A stretch of DNA of 64,000 nucleotides. Source: Adenanthera pavonina (taxonomy: Eukaryota > Streptophyta > Magnoliopsida > Fabales > Fabaceae). The stretch lies in assembly GCA_026686845.1 (NCBI GenBank), contig JAIVEN010000021.1:12232001-12296000 (forward strand). Reading direction: 5' to 3'. Made by a program: the position numbers and the translations under genes. Below are positions 12,097 through 23,433 of this stretch, piece after piece (positions within the stretch are counted from its first letter, which is position 1; the number at the start of each line of letters is the position of its first letter). The notes under the pieces are model-generated. The model saw only the letters and a list, made by a program, of their open reading frames with translations. It had not been told where the DNA came from and made no database searches.

Positions 12097-14711
12097 TGTC
12101 ACATCCCAAAATTTAGACCCTATACTTATAGGCAAATGTAAATATGTACTATGCAAGCTATACTGCTCGGCAGGACCTGAATGCACAGAATGCTTTATAA
12201 AAATCTGGAATGCTTTAGAATGGGTAGGAAGTTTATAAATAGGGATATAGGAAACTGTTAAGAGGAATAAATACAAAAATAATAAAAATTAGTATTTATG
12301 TGATTAAAAGAAATGGTATCCTTATACTGACCATGAAAATAATGTAAATACTAAAAGGGTTAAAGGTTAAGCATATTGAGCTTTTGAATTAAGTATATGG
12401 GTCTTGTGAGAATGCCATATAGGTATTGGGTCTAAGCACTTTTAATTTCTATCAAGTATAAGAAAAAGAAATGAAGACTTGACCTTAGCAATTTTGACTT
12501 TTCAAGCCCAAAAGGATTAGACTTTGCATCGTTACCATTTGTAAGCCCAAAGAAAAGAAAGATAAAGCACAAGTTTGAGAGCTTTAAATATAACATCATG
12601 TCATGGAAAAAAAAAAGCTTATTATAATATGAATTAAGAGAGGCGTAAGAAAGGAAAGTCGAGAAGAAAAAAATAGAATGTTGAGCTCTATTCACTTAGT
12701 TATGCAGAGCTTTTAGTTATGTATGATGGGCTTCATGAAGATGTTATCTAATTTTGGCCTTCAATTCCTTAAGCATGTTAAGCTTTTAAAAATAATTGAG
12801 CCTTAGAGAAGCTTATGGAATTTTATAAGGATGTTATTTTACCATTAAGCCAAAGATTAAGTATATTAAGCCTAAGTTTCTGGAAAAATAAAAAAAAAAT
12901 TATATTAAGCCTTAGTATATATGTAATATCTCTAAAAAATTCTATTTATGCCCATAATATAATAAATCGTTATCTTTAATTTATGATTGAAAAGGGCACA
13001 AAGCATGAATATAAAGAATTTTTTTATGATTATAAGATTAAGGAAAATTTAAAGTATAATTTGGAATATTGAAATTTATTTTCTAAATTACAATTTGACC
13101 TAAAAAATATTTATTGGATTTTATGAGGAAGTTATTATGTTTTTGGGCCAAAGAATTATTTTAGTGGGTTTGCTATATTTATTTGACCATGGGCCGTTTA
13201 TTTAGGCTTTTAAAAAATGATTTTTAGATTATTTAAAAAAAGTATTTTTTTTGTCGTAAAAAAACCTTACACAACGGGCTCCATAATTGGCTTGTCATAT
13301 TATTGGACCATAATTTAATTGGGCCTTTATTTTATTAAAATGCAGAGAAGCCCAAAAAGAACCTTTGTTATGTGGGCCCAAGTTAAAAGAAGGATTTGAA
13401 GAATTTAGGCCCATACTACCCTAATATAGAACAGCCTAAAAGAAAGTTTTCATATGTGGGCCAATATAGAGAAAAAGCCCAAAAAGACTTCTTGAAATGT
13501 GGACCTAAATTAGAGAAATTAAAAACAGTGGAGCTTATCCAAATAAATTTGCTAAGCTAAAAAATGGAGTTCATAGTGAGCCCATAATAATTAGAGGTTA
13601 TTGGGCCCAATTAGTTTTCTTTAGGCCCAATAGCATATAGACAAATTTTGTTGGGTCAAATATCCTATCCAAAGCACAAATTATGGACATAGTTTATTGG
13701 GCAAAATTCTTTACACTAGGCCCAACTACAAGTGAGACTTTTCTTGGTGGGCTTTAAGACCGAGGAAACGACAAGAATGAACGAAGGAAATTTTGCCAAC
13801 ATGATGCAAGTAAAATGTTTGATTTAGAAAATGCCAAGTAGACATGTTAGATGTTAAGAATGAAACCAGAGAATAAGATTCAGGCAAGTAGCTCCATTAG
13901 ATTTTAAGATAAAAGTCCAAGGATAAGAAGTGGCCAAGTTACACCACAGGCTTGAAAGAAAGCATAAGTGATCAAGAGTAAGCCACATCTCACCATTTAG
14001 ATTCAAGAGGATGCTTGGTAAGATGAAAGGCTAAGAAGGCTCCAAGTAAGTAGCACCATTAGAAGCCAAGGAGCATTCCTAAAAATAGAGTAGAACTCTC
14101 CTTCTCCTTTCATTCATATGGAAGTGGAGTCATACACCTAAGAGAGGAGAGGAGGAGAGAAAGCTTGAGATTTTGAGAGAAAGAAAGTTGAAGGAAGAAA
14201 AAAGGAAGGTTAGGCAAGAAATGGAATTAGGGAATTTACACTAAGATAGCAACTTGTTCTTATTCTTGCATTTTATTATGATTTGAGTAGTTGATTTGAT
14301 TTGATTATTATATTGTCACAATATGAACAACTTGTCTGAGTTATAGAATGATAATTATGTTTGAATCAATGTCAAGGTTATGTTATTTCAAGTTTATGAA
14401 TTCAGAAGAACATGCCTTGAATCTTGAAAAGTAATGGCAATATCATGAAATTTTGTTAGTATGTTATAATTGACAATTGCCTGAATTATATAATATTTGA
14501 ATGAAATCAAGTTGCTATTGAGATTTTCCCAAATCTCATTCCACATATCTAGGTCTAAGTAACATGAAAGAAATAAGCTAAAAGTAGAGCACTGAAGATT
14601 TTGATAATCATATGTTGTTATTTTGCCAGTCATGTCATAAGAATGGAAATTTTTTTTGTAAAGCTATGACATGTTGTATAATATGTTTGACATACTCTAT
14701 AAAATGATATA
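12097..14711 (+). mobile_element. LTR fragment of a TGTCACATCCC family (gypsy-like)
   Basis: The sequence starts 'tgtcacatcccaaaattta', a common LTR terminus type, and includes a TATA-like site near 14083 followed by an A/G-rich leader and 'tcttgcattttattatgatttg'. The same arrangement is seen in the solo LTR at 59210-61616, which shares a related start and leader organisation. Many ggccca/tgggc motifs occur between 13140 and 13760. It carries no coding domain. Its right part was split by the copia insertion at 14717 and resumes at 19670, but a matching terminal ...tgtgaca was not found, so it is incomplete. Family placement is inference. Confidence 0.5.
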
Positions 14712-14716
14712 TTATG

Positions 14717-15417
14717 TGTTAGAAGGATGGATCTTTGAAGTGTAGAAGAAGAGGAGATTGGAGAAAAAATTGTGCACAAGTCTTTAAGGCGATAGCAAAA
14801 CTTTCCTTTAAACTTAATTCACCTCACTAATTTCCAAATCTAGGGTATAACTTGGATTAGTGACAAATTTCCTGTAAAATATAATGAAGACCTTTAAGCA
14901 TGTGTTGTACTTCCAAAACTCAATCCTTAACAACAATAGCCTTTACAAAGTGGTAATTTGTTTTTATTATTTTTGGTGCACTAAAGATAAAGGTAAGTTA
15001 GCTTGTGTATGTTGAAACAAGTGTAAATTATATAAAATTGGAATTATGGAATGATGGAAGATTGTGAGCTATTTATAGGGAATGAGAAAGCACCTCTTGA
15101 AGCAATATGACTCTTTCAATAAAAAGATATATACATTAACCAATGTATGTATATTGTAATAATTCATGAATCTAGATAAAAGTTATTTTTTCATATGATT
15201 AATGTATGTACATTATAATAATTCATGAATCTGGACAAAAGTCATTTCCTTTCATATGATTAATACATGTACATTGTAATGATTCATAAATCTAGGCAAA
15301 AGTCACTTCTTTTCTTATTTCATGAAACTTATGATTTTTTATAAATAATTTCAAGAGTCATAATTAATTCATGAATCCTTTTAAAAGACACATTTTTATT
15401 TTGAAAATTTTCTCACA
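14717..15417 (-). repeat. Copia 3' LTR with three 65-bp internal repeats
   Basis: It aligns with 19027-19664 from 'tgttagaaggatgg' to 'gaaaattttctca'. Between about 15140 and 15305 a unit of roughly 65 bp ('attaatgtatgtacatt..aattcatgaatctag..aaaagtca') occurs three times. The other LTR has two copies, which accounts for nearly all of the 63-bp length difference. The right end could be 15415 or 15417. Confidence 0.85.
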
Positions 15418-15989
15418 ATGCCACACTATTTTCAAAATGAACTATTTTTTAAAAGAAAAAGCAAACTCTTATTACTTCGGAAATTTCATATTTTTGGTAA
15501 AGGTGTCTTAAAGACTTGAACATTTACTTAGTAAGATATAGTTTCACCCATCCAAATTAATATGGTAGACAAACTTTGAACCAATTAATCCATTTAAATA
15601 AGTGTGCATGACTTACATATAAGATCTTGGACCATTGTATGCCACTTTTAGTAGACACTTTTTAATATGGCCTTGTGTCTTGTATCTTTGTCATGAAAAT
15701 TTGAGAGTCAAGCCGTTGGACCCCCTGAAGCAGCCTTACTTCGCTCTGATATAGGTAGACTCTATCAAGAGCAACACCATAATGAGTATTTCAGCAAATA
15801 TATGCTTATAAATCTATTAAGAGCTAAAACCCAGCCTTTCTTTAAATCCATGGTAACCAAATACTTTTCAACATTGGAATAGATAGATAATATTTTAAGT
15901 ATTTGCAATCACTCTAATAGCGTACTCTCACCTTTAAACTCAAGACTTAACGTTAATCAAATATGAGTAGGGTTTTCACCATTAGTGAT

Positions 15990-18900
15990 CATGATTCAAT
16001 GAGCTTCAATCTCATCCCTATTGATGTTTTCAACACCATATATCTTATCATCCCTTTCGTCAAAGGTTCTGTAAGATTTAACTTAGACCTTATATTACTA
16101 ATAGAGATTACTCTATTCACAATTAAATCCTTTTCATAGCTATGTCTTATTGCGATGTGTCGCAACTTTTCATTATAAACTTGGTTTTAAGGCTTTGAAA
16201 GAGTAGATTGACTATCACAATAGATAGATATTTGTGCTATTGACTCATGGTAGAATACGTAATATAGGTTTATTTCGAAGAACAACACCCCCACCAAAAG
16301 TGTAAATCTATGCACTTGTAAAAGTACGGTCCTTTAGGTAACTAACCAAACTATCATTTGTATATCTTTCTAAAATTAAAGAATCACCATTATAGGTTAA
16401 ATTAAAGTGACTTGTTCCTTTTAAGTAGTTATTGAATCTCAAATGTATATTCATGTCATAAAAATATTATTTAAATTCACATGATCATTCATAAATTTGA
16501 ATAAATATATTAAACATTTATCTAAACATTCATTATGCATGTTCATTCACTTCTGAATGGTCACATCTTTTTAATTATATATCTTAAAAAAACACAGCCA
16601 TAACAAGAACAATCATTAATAAAAGACAAAATACATTTTACAACCTCTAGCAAACCAAAGCTAACCATGCATATCATCAGAATTAATTCTAATACTTTAG
16701 AACCTTTTTCTATTCTAGAAAAAATATTGTTTGGTTAATCAAATAATATATAATTCTTGATTTCTTATATATTTTAGAATTAAGTCAATATTTATCATTT
16801 CATTTAACATAATTAACATGACATAAATGATATTATTATATATTACAAGAGTCAATAATACAAGTATAATAATAAACATTATTATTAATTTAAACAACAT
16901 TATATTTGAATATGTTCCTACATAAATAACTCTTGTCTATAAATATTCTTCCCTTAGACAGAATAAACTTGTCTCCCAAACTCATTAAGTAGGAGTACAA
17001 AAATTAAATTCTTTCTAACTTCTGGTATATGATATGCATCTATTAAAGTAATAGTTTTTCTAGAAGTGAACTCAATTTTCATGGCCCCTTTATCTTTAAC
17101 TTGGACACTTGATGCATTTCCCATATGAAATACATTTCCATCCTCTTCCTTGAATGTCTTGAAGAGATCCTTGTTCTTGCACACATGACAAGTTGCTCCA
17201 GGATCCACCCATCATGATGCATTATTTTCAACCATATTGATTTCAGAAATAACATCCACAAGATTATCTTTTGAGGAAGAATTGCTTTCTTTCTTATTTT
17301 TGAAGAAACGACATTATTTCTTGTAATAACCATTCTCCCACAAAAATAATACTTACCCTTCTTTTTCTTGTTCTTATGGCCATTTTGTCCATGTGATTTG
17401 TCCTTTTCATTCCATCTTTTCTTAGAAATCTTGTTGGACCGTTATTCCTCTACCACATGTACTTTCTCATGAGCATTGGTATCTTTTGTATCATCTTGTT
17501 TATGATCCCCTCTTCTAAACGAAGATGTTCCCCAATTACTCTAGAGATATATATTCTTTTTTATGCTTAAGACTTTTTCTGAAGTCTTTCCATGATGAAG
17601 GAAGTTTGCCTATGATTGAGGAGACAATAATACTTTCATCCATATGCATGTTATGTTGTTTGAAATTATTCAAAATATGTTCAATTTCATGCAATTGTTC
17701 CATAACAGATTTTTCGTCAATCATTTTATAATTATTGAAACGAGTAACAAGAAATTTCTTACTTATTGCATTCTCTTACATGTATCTTTCCTCTAATTTC
17801 TCTCATAGTTCCTCTGCAAAGGTTGAGTACTCTTGATAAACATAAAAAAGGGAATCACCAAATCCATTGAGAACGTGTCAAGTGCAGATGTAATTATCAT
17901 TCTCCTATTTTTGTCTTTCTCTAACCTCAATCATAGTTTCTCTTTCTCTTTCTGATAGAATAAGGGCTGGGCATGACTTGCAAGAGTTTGGAGCGGAGCA
18001 TGGAGAGCTTGGAAGACTTGCTCAAAGTGCTGAATATAAAGCCCAAGTTTAAGTGATATCATCAACTCCAAAATATAAGTTTCAGATCCAAGCCCAATAG
18101 GAGCCCATTGAAGGAGGTTAATTAAAATATCATGTGCTTCATTAAAAGAGCATGTGACTTAGACATTAATGAGCTTAATTAGTATTAATTTCGTTTTTAT
18201 TAATTATGAGCTGAACTTTGTTAATTAATAGAGCCCAATTATTTAAATAATAGTCTTTTTGATAGCCCACCTTGTAAATAAATATGTCATGTGTCAAACA
18301 TGTGATTTCATTAATGTGTTGGCATGTTTATAAGGGCTTAGGTATTATTTTATTATTTTTTTTTATGAATTTTCGTTATTTTATTTTAGGGCTTTATTTT
18401 ATTAGTTTCCTAGGTCCAATAGGAGTGTTGTTTGGGCCTAAAGTCTCCTAATCCTATTAGGATTACTTAAGCCCAAATTAATTAGGGTTTCTAGGCTTAT
18501 TAGGTTAGATTTTACCTTGCCTACTTAAGGCTAACTATTATGTACGTTTTTTAAGATTTGAATGATTAAAGTTTCAGACTTTTATGAGTTTCCTCTTGCG
18601 ATTCTTTGAGTGCTAGAGAGAATACTATGACTTATCAAGGAATTGGTCAATCCTTGTGGCGTCACCGGAACTAGGGTTCAAGAGACCGGTTCTCTTGGGT
18701 TCTAATTCACCTCGACCAACATATCTTTTCTGTTTTCTTCTTGCTGTTTCTATTTTTCAGTTTTCGTGTTCCTTGCAATTGCAACGATCCGAGTGTCATT
18801 CATTTGAAGTGGGTTCTTTGGACGGGTTCCAAAAGGGTTCACTTATCACTTTCTTCGAGTTTGGGAGTAGTGAGAACATAGGTCACCTTTAAAGTAGTGA

Positions 18901-18990
18901 GTATAAACTTCATCTTCTTGTGCCATTTCATAAAATTGCCTCCTTCAAACCTCTTTAATTTCACAAAATTTGTGGTTAAATTCTTCAAAG
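15990..18990 (-). pseudogene. Copia gag-pol pseudogene lacking reverse transcriptase
   Basis: Read on the minus strand. The gag N-terminus (about 18990-18854) contains 'RFEGGNFMKWHKKMKF'. After the solo LTR, gag resumes at 17952 and includes 17724-17536, with 'LPSSWKDFRKSLKHK'. A degraded zinc-knuckle region follows (about 17350-17290). The protease (17208-16954) begins 'MDPGATCHVCKNKDLF', a DSGATCH-type active site in which the Ser is replaced by Pro. There is an integrase core trace 'CILSFINDCSC' (about 16645-16590), and RNase H runs about 16420-15990 ('GTSHFNLTYNGDS', 'IYCDSQST', 'EPLTKG'). Integrase and RNase H are separated by under 200 nt, so most of integrase and all of reverse transcriptase are deleted. 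Stops and frameshifts are common. It cannot be autonomous. Confidence 0.85.
17953..18848 (+). mobile_element. Solo gypsy LTR nested in the copia gag
   Basis: An 896-bp sequence beginning TGATAGAATAAG and ending in ATCA is flanked by a perfect CTTTC duplication (17948-17952 and 18849-18853). It is homologous, in reverse, to the LTRs of the gypsy element in nest B (43404-44449). Matching stretches include 'gcatggagagctt', the segment around 'cttatcaaggaattggtcaatcctt', and 'acgatccg' near the end. Copia gag coding lies on both sides. With no internal region, it arose by LTR-LTR recombination. Confidence 0.9.
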
Positions 18991-19026
18991 AAACCATTTG
19001 AATTCAACGAAATTAAGCCTAAAGAA

Positions 19027-19664
19027 TGTTGGAAAGATGGGTATTTGAAGTGTAGAAGAAGAAGAGATTTGAGAAAAAGTTGTGTACAAGTTTTTAAGAC
19101 ATGGACAACACTTTCCTTTAAGCTTAATTCGCCCTCACCAATTTCCAAATCTTAGATACAATTTGGGTTAGTGACGAATTTCCTACATGATATAATGAAG
19201 ACCCTTAAGTAGTTGTTATACTTCTAAAACTCAAGCATTGACAACAATGACTTTTACAAAGTGGTAATTTGCTTTTTATTCTTTGTGCACTAAAGATAAA
19301 TGCAAGTGAGTTTGTGTATGTTGAAACAAGTATAGATTAAATAAAATTAAAATTATGGAATGATAGAAGATTGTGAGCTATTTATAGGGAATGAGAAGAC
19401 ACCTCTTAAAGCAACATGACTCTTTCAATAAAAAGACGAATATTAACCACTACATGTACATTGTAATTATTCATGAATCCAGACAAAATTCATTTTTTTT
19501 CATATGATTAATGTATGTACATTTTAATGATTCATGAATTTAGACAAAAGTCACTTTTTTTTATATTTCATGAACCATGTGATTTTCCATAAATCATTTT
19601 AGGAGTCATAATTAATTCATGAATCTTTTAGGAGACACCTTTTTATTTTGAAAATTTTCTCTCA
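19027..19664 (-). repeat. Copia 5' LTR with two 65-bp internal repeats
   Basis: Starts 'tgttggaaagatgg' and ends 'ttttctctca' on the plus strand, followed by the TTATG duplication. It holds two copies of the 65-bp unit (about 19437-19560) against three in its partner. On the minus strand this LTR precedes gag. Confidence 0.85.
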
Positions 19665-19748
19665 TTATGTTATGGAATAATTTATCAACTATTTAGAGTT
19701 ATATTGCATCAATATTCATATGTATGAATCCATACTAGGATAAAGGAT

Positions 19749-20218
19749 TGTTGCACCCGATTTTTATTTTTTTTTCAAAAGTGGAAAAGTAAAAAAAAAT
19801 TAGCAGAGTCACAACCAAAATTTTTATAAGAGGAATTTTGGAAAATCTTTTAAAAAAATTATCTACGAAGCATAAAAGAGTTCGAGAGTCAATTATGTCA
19901 TGGTGAAAATATTAAGCATCTCATAACACTCGTTTATAAAAATGGTTACCTTAAGTTGATTATATAAAATTAACATGCCCTTAAATTTATTTTAATTACC
20001 TTTATAAAACACACATATAAAAAATAATTAAATAATAAAATTAAAAAATAAACTTATTTACACTTAACCTAAAATGAGAATTTAGGGCCTACGTACCCTA
20101 TTAGGGAGATCAAAATTCACGTAGTTCGAATGTAAAAGCTCATGTCAATAAGTTTGTATTTTTTAAGAAAAATTATATATATTTATTATTTTTAGAAATT
20201 GAATTACACATATTATAT

Positions 20219-20250
<32 letters not shown>

Positions 20251-21700
20251 ACTTGTTAATAAATCCACGGAGATTTCCAAAATTCCACGTGTTCACTAAC
20301 TGATTTATATACCTATGGAAGCTCTAAAAATCTTACATAAAATAACTTTAAAATATATTATAAAATTATATTTAAAGAAATATTTTTATTCAAAATTTTA
20401 TCAAATTTAAAAAAATCTTTATTATTTTGATTTAAAAAATATTTTCCATAAAAAAATGCACAATTTGATTAGTATACCAATAGAGGCACATCATAACATG
20501 CGATAAATTTATTAATCCAAATATTCACAGAGGTTCCAAAAACCTCACCAAGAAAAAATTTAAAAATATATATTTAATGAAAAAAATATCACATTATCAT
20601 AATTATATGATGAAATAAGAATAATGTAATCAATCATCTAATTATCATCATTATAAATCATATAAAAGTTACCTCCTTTAAAGTTATATGTGCCTTCTAC
20701 CACAACTTTAATGATAGATATTTCAACTGAATTCCATGGTTTTGAAAGAGAAGATATAATTATCTAATATTATAATTTTTAGAAAAAAAAAGAAGAAGAA
20801 ATAGAAAGAAAGAAAGAAAAAGAAAGAAAGAAAATGAGGGGAAAGAAAATGAAAAAAAAAGAAAAGAGAAAAAAAAAGAAACGAGAAGGGAGAAAACAAA
20901 ATAAAAAAAAAAGAAAGAAAGGAAAAAGAGAAGAAAGAAATTAAAAAAGAATCATTACAATGGTTAAATCAGAAAAAATATCACAAAGTGTCATTCCACT
21001 AATTTAGCCAATGTGTTTAGCAAGCATGGTCATGATCACGTAGTTATATACCTTAACTTATAGAACACAAATCATAATAAAAAAGGACAAATCTATCCAT
21101 CATCAATGAGAATACAATTTCATCTTTATTAAGAATATTCATGGATATAAGTAATTTGTTTCTAGAACCTCATCAAAATATCATACTTTGGGGTCTATAG
21201 AAACAAATTGAAGAGGAGAAAACAAAATAAAATGTACACATCACAAGCATACCTCCACCTATTGTGAGATGTTTATTAATGTGAATAAGTTGTTCCATGA
21301 ACCTTTCAAAACATTAAATTTGGGATCTATGGAAATATTCAAGAAGAGAAGAATATATAAAATAATATTCTAAAAAGATTCTACCCATAAGAAAATCCCA
21401 ACTATACAATTAGATAGAATAAAGGACAGAAAATAAATTTCTTATCTTAAACCTTCTCACAAAAACCAACATTTTCTCCAACTCTCTCTTCCTTTCTTTC
21501 TTTTTCTTCTTCTCTCAATCACTTTTGTACCCACTCCCTTTCTCTTAGTCTCTCCTTTTTTTTATTCTATTTGATGCACATCTTCTCAACTTGCCTCTAT
21601 TTTTTCTTTTCATATTTATTATTATTTTTTAAAAGAGACTCGGAGAAAATCCAGTATTTATAAGAATCAATTTGAAATACTTAAAGAAATGAAGATTGTA
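19749..21700 (-). mobile_element. Ogre/Tat-like LTR fragment
   Basis: Read on the minus strand, the end at 19749 is '...cgggtgcaaca', preceded by 'aaaattttggttgtgactctgc' and by a decayed form of the gggtgcttaacaccttcccc block near 19905-19950. This is the same motif order as at 4620-4859. A minus-strand TATA-like box (TATAAATAC) lies near 21655-21663, and a C/T-rich leader-like tract follows it. The right (U3) boundary is uncertain; 21700 marks only the supported part. No coding domain is present. Confidence 0.55.
20786..20950. repeat. Polypurine low-complexity tract
   Basis: About 160 nt almost entirely of A and G on the plus strand, with several runs of (GAAA)n and (AAAG)n, inside the Ogre-like LTR fragment. 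This is low complexity, not coding. Confidence 0.85.
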
Positions 21701-22275
21701 TGTAAAGTTATAAGAAGAAAGTAAATTGAGGTAGAAGCTTCCAACACTAATTAGAGAACTCAATAAGCTTCCAAATAAGATCAAACGCGATCAATTTGGA
21801 CCAACACCTTATTAAAAAAAGAAAAAGAAAAGAGGAGACACCTAGTCATCTCCACTCTTAACATATTCTTCCGTTTAATTCACTTACTTACACCCTTCTT
21901 GTTATTTGTTTAGGTTTGTGAGATATAGGCAACTCTTAAGATGGGTGTTTGCAAGTAATTTTAATTTTCGAGGCTCTATGAAGAGGTTCACTCCATGTTG
22001 ATTTTGCAAGCTGAAATGCCAACAGCCTTGAAACCAATAGAGTTTCTAGATTTCTTGGAGAGGGAAGACATGCGTGTAATGACGATGAAGATGGTGAAAG
22101 TGAAGACAAAAAGGTGGGAACTGTGACTGCCTTCTTTCTGACGAGAGCAAAACACACGTACAAGAACACAATAAATAATAATAAACCAACGGTGTAATAT
22201 TATTCTTTCTTTTTTATTTATAGACGGGAACTACGATTGGTTGTTTTTTAAATAACTATAGGTAACTCTTAAGAT

Positions 22276-23175
22276 GAGTGTTTGCAAGTAATTTCAATTT
22301 TCAAATATTGTGCATCTTGAAGATATGGATAAAGACAAAATCACAAAAATATGATTTGTTGTGGTTTCAGCCTCGTTAATTTGGTAATTAAGATGATTGG
22401 ATGCTTTCATGTGTCTAATTGAACCTCCAGCATTACCCGTAATTGACTATTGCTTGTACGAATTTTCAATTATTTTTCCTATGCAATGCACTATTTTTTT
22501 CACTGGTTCTCATACGATATGTTTCTTATTACCCAATTTCCTTGAGAGTCTTTTCAATTTTCGATCAATTAAAAGAGTGTTTGCTAGTAATTTCAACTTT
22601 CAAATATTGTGTATCTTGAACATATGGATAAAGACAAAATCACAAAAATATGATAGACTTCTTGTGGTTTCAACCTTGTTAATTTAGTAGTTAGTATGAT
22701 TGGATATATATATATATATATATATATATTTTTATAAGAAGAGGAGACAGGATAACCCCTAAATATAGAGGGAAATATGATAAGGAGAACAATTCTCCTC
22801 TCTTTTATGAAAATCTAAAAAATGCCTATCATCAACAGGCAAATATCAAAACAACACAAATTCACTATAGTAGCCTAATTTCTCATGATATGATTCCTTA
22901 TATTAATGATAATATCCCTCCAAGGATGATTGTCAAGGCACTCCTATTAATAAGCTTAACCATCTCTATAAAATTACTGCAAATCAAAGCATCCAATTAA
23001 ACACATGATTGGATGCATTCATGTGTCTAATTGAAACTCCATCTTTCAACCCGTAATTGACTATTTGCTTGTAGGAATTTCCAATTATTTTTCCTACACA
23101 ATGCACCATTTTTAATTGGTTCTCATATCATATTTTCGTATTACCCAATTTCCTTGAGTCCTTTTAATTTTTGGT
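22276..23175. repeat. Split tandem duplication upstream of the PPR gene
   Basis: The segment 22276-22395 ('gagtgtttgcaagtaatttcaattttcaaatattgtgcatcttg...') recurs at 22572-22705. The next segment, 22396-22560 ('gattggatg..ttcatgtgtctaattga...cccaatttccttgag'), recurs at 23006-23165. This is one duplication of about 300 bp, with the second copy broken by roughly 300 bp of unrelated sequence. A further copy of its first phrase occurs at 21928. Confidence 0.8.
22706..23005. mobile_element. Unclassified 300-bp insertion with 8-bp direct repeats
   Basis: The sequence that splits the duplicated unit starts with a (TA)n run (about 22708-22730) and is flanked by GATTGGAT on both sides (about 22698-22705 and 23006-23014). 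Direct repeats of this kind suggest insertion of a retroposon-like or LTR fragment. I saw no tRNA-type A/B boxes and no coding domain, so the class is left open. Confidence 0.45.
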
Positions 23176-23433
23176 CTCTTATAAGAGCCTCCTTTTTTTC
23201 CTGATGGACATTTTCAAATATGAGGCAAAATCTCAACTGGCCTTCTTAGCCCAATTTTATTTCTCCTGACCAAATTCCAAATTTCCAATCCAATTATACC
23301 AAAAACATAAAAAAAGACAGTCAAACCAAAAACATCAAAAAAGCCCAGTCCAACTTTCTCATTTTCTCTCCACTGCTTGTAGGTTTCGTTTTCCTCCATA
23401 GCTTCTTTCGCTCAAGATCCTCCTTCCCTGACG

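Larger units (their letters stand above)
14717..19664 (-). mobile_element. Ty1/copia retrotransposon, internally deleted
   Basis: The element is bounded by a perfect 5-bp target duplication, TTATG, at 14712-14716 and 19665-19669. Its LTRs are 14717-15417 (3' LTR) and 19027-19664 (5' LTR) on the minus strand. The internal region keeps gag, protease, a trace of integrase and most of RNase H, but reverse transcriptase is missing. Gag is interrupted by a solo gypsy LTR at 17953-18848. No clear initiator-Met primer site was found next to the 5' LTR. Similar copia elements are usually about 5 kb without such an insertion. Confidence 0.9.

Noticed and set aside
15140..15305. 65-bp regularly spaced repeats considered as a CRISPR-like array
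   Set aside because: Only two to three diverged direct copies within a plant LTR, without unique spacers.
15741..15770. 'cgctctgatataggtag' looks like an antisense initiator-Met primer site
   Set aside because: It lies on the 3' side of the copia RNase H, next to the 3' LTR, where a primer site cannot be. Read on the minus strand it is ordinary sequence after pol.
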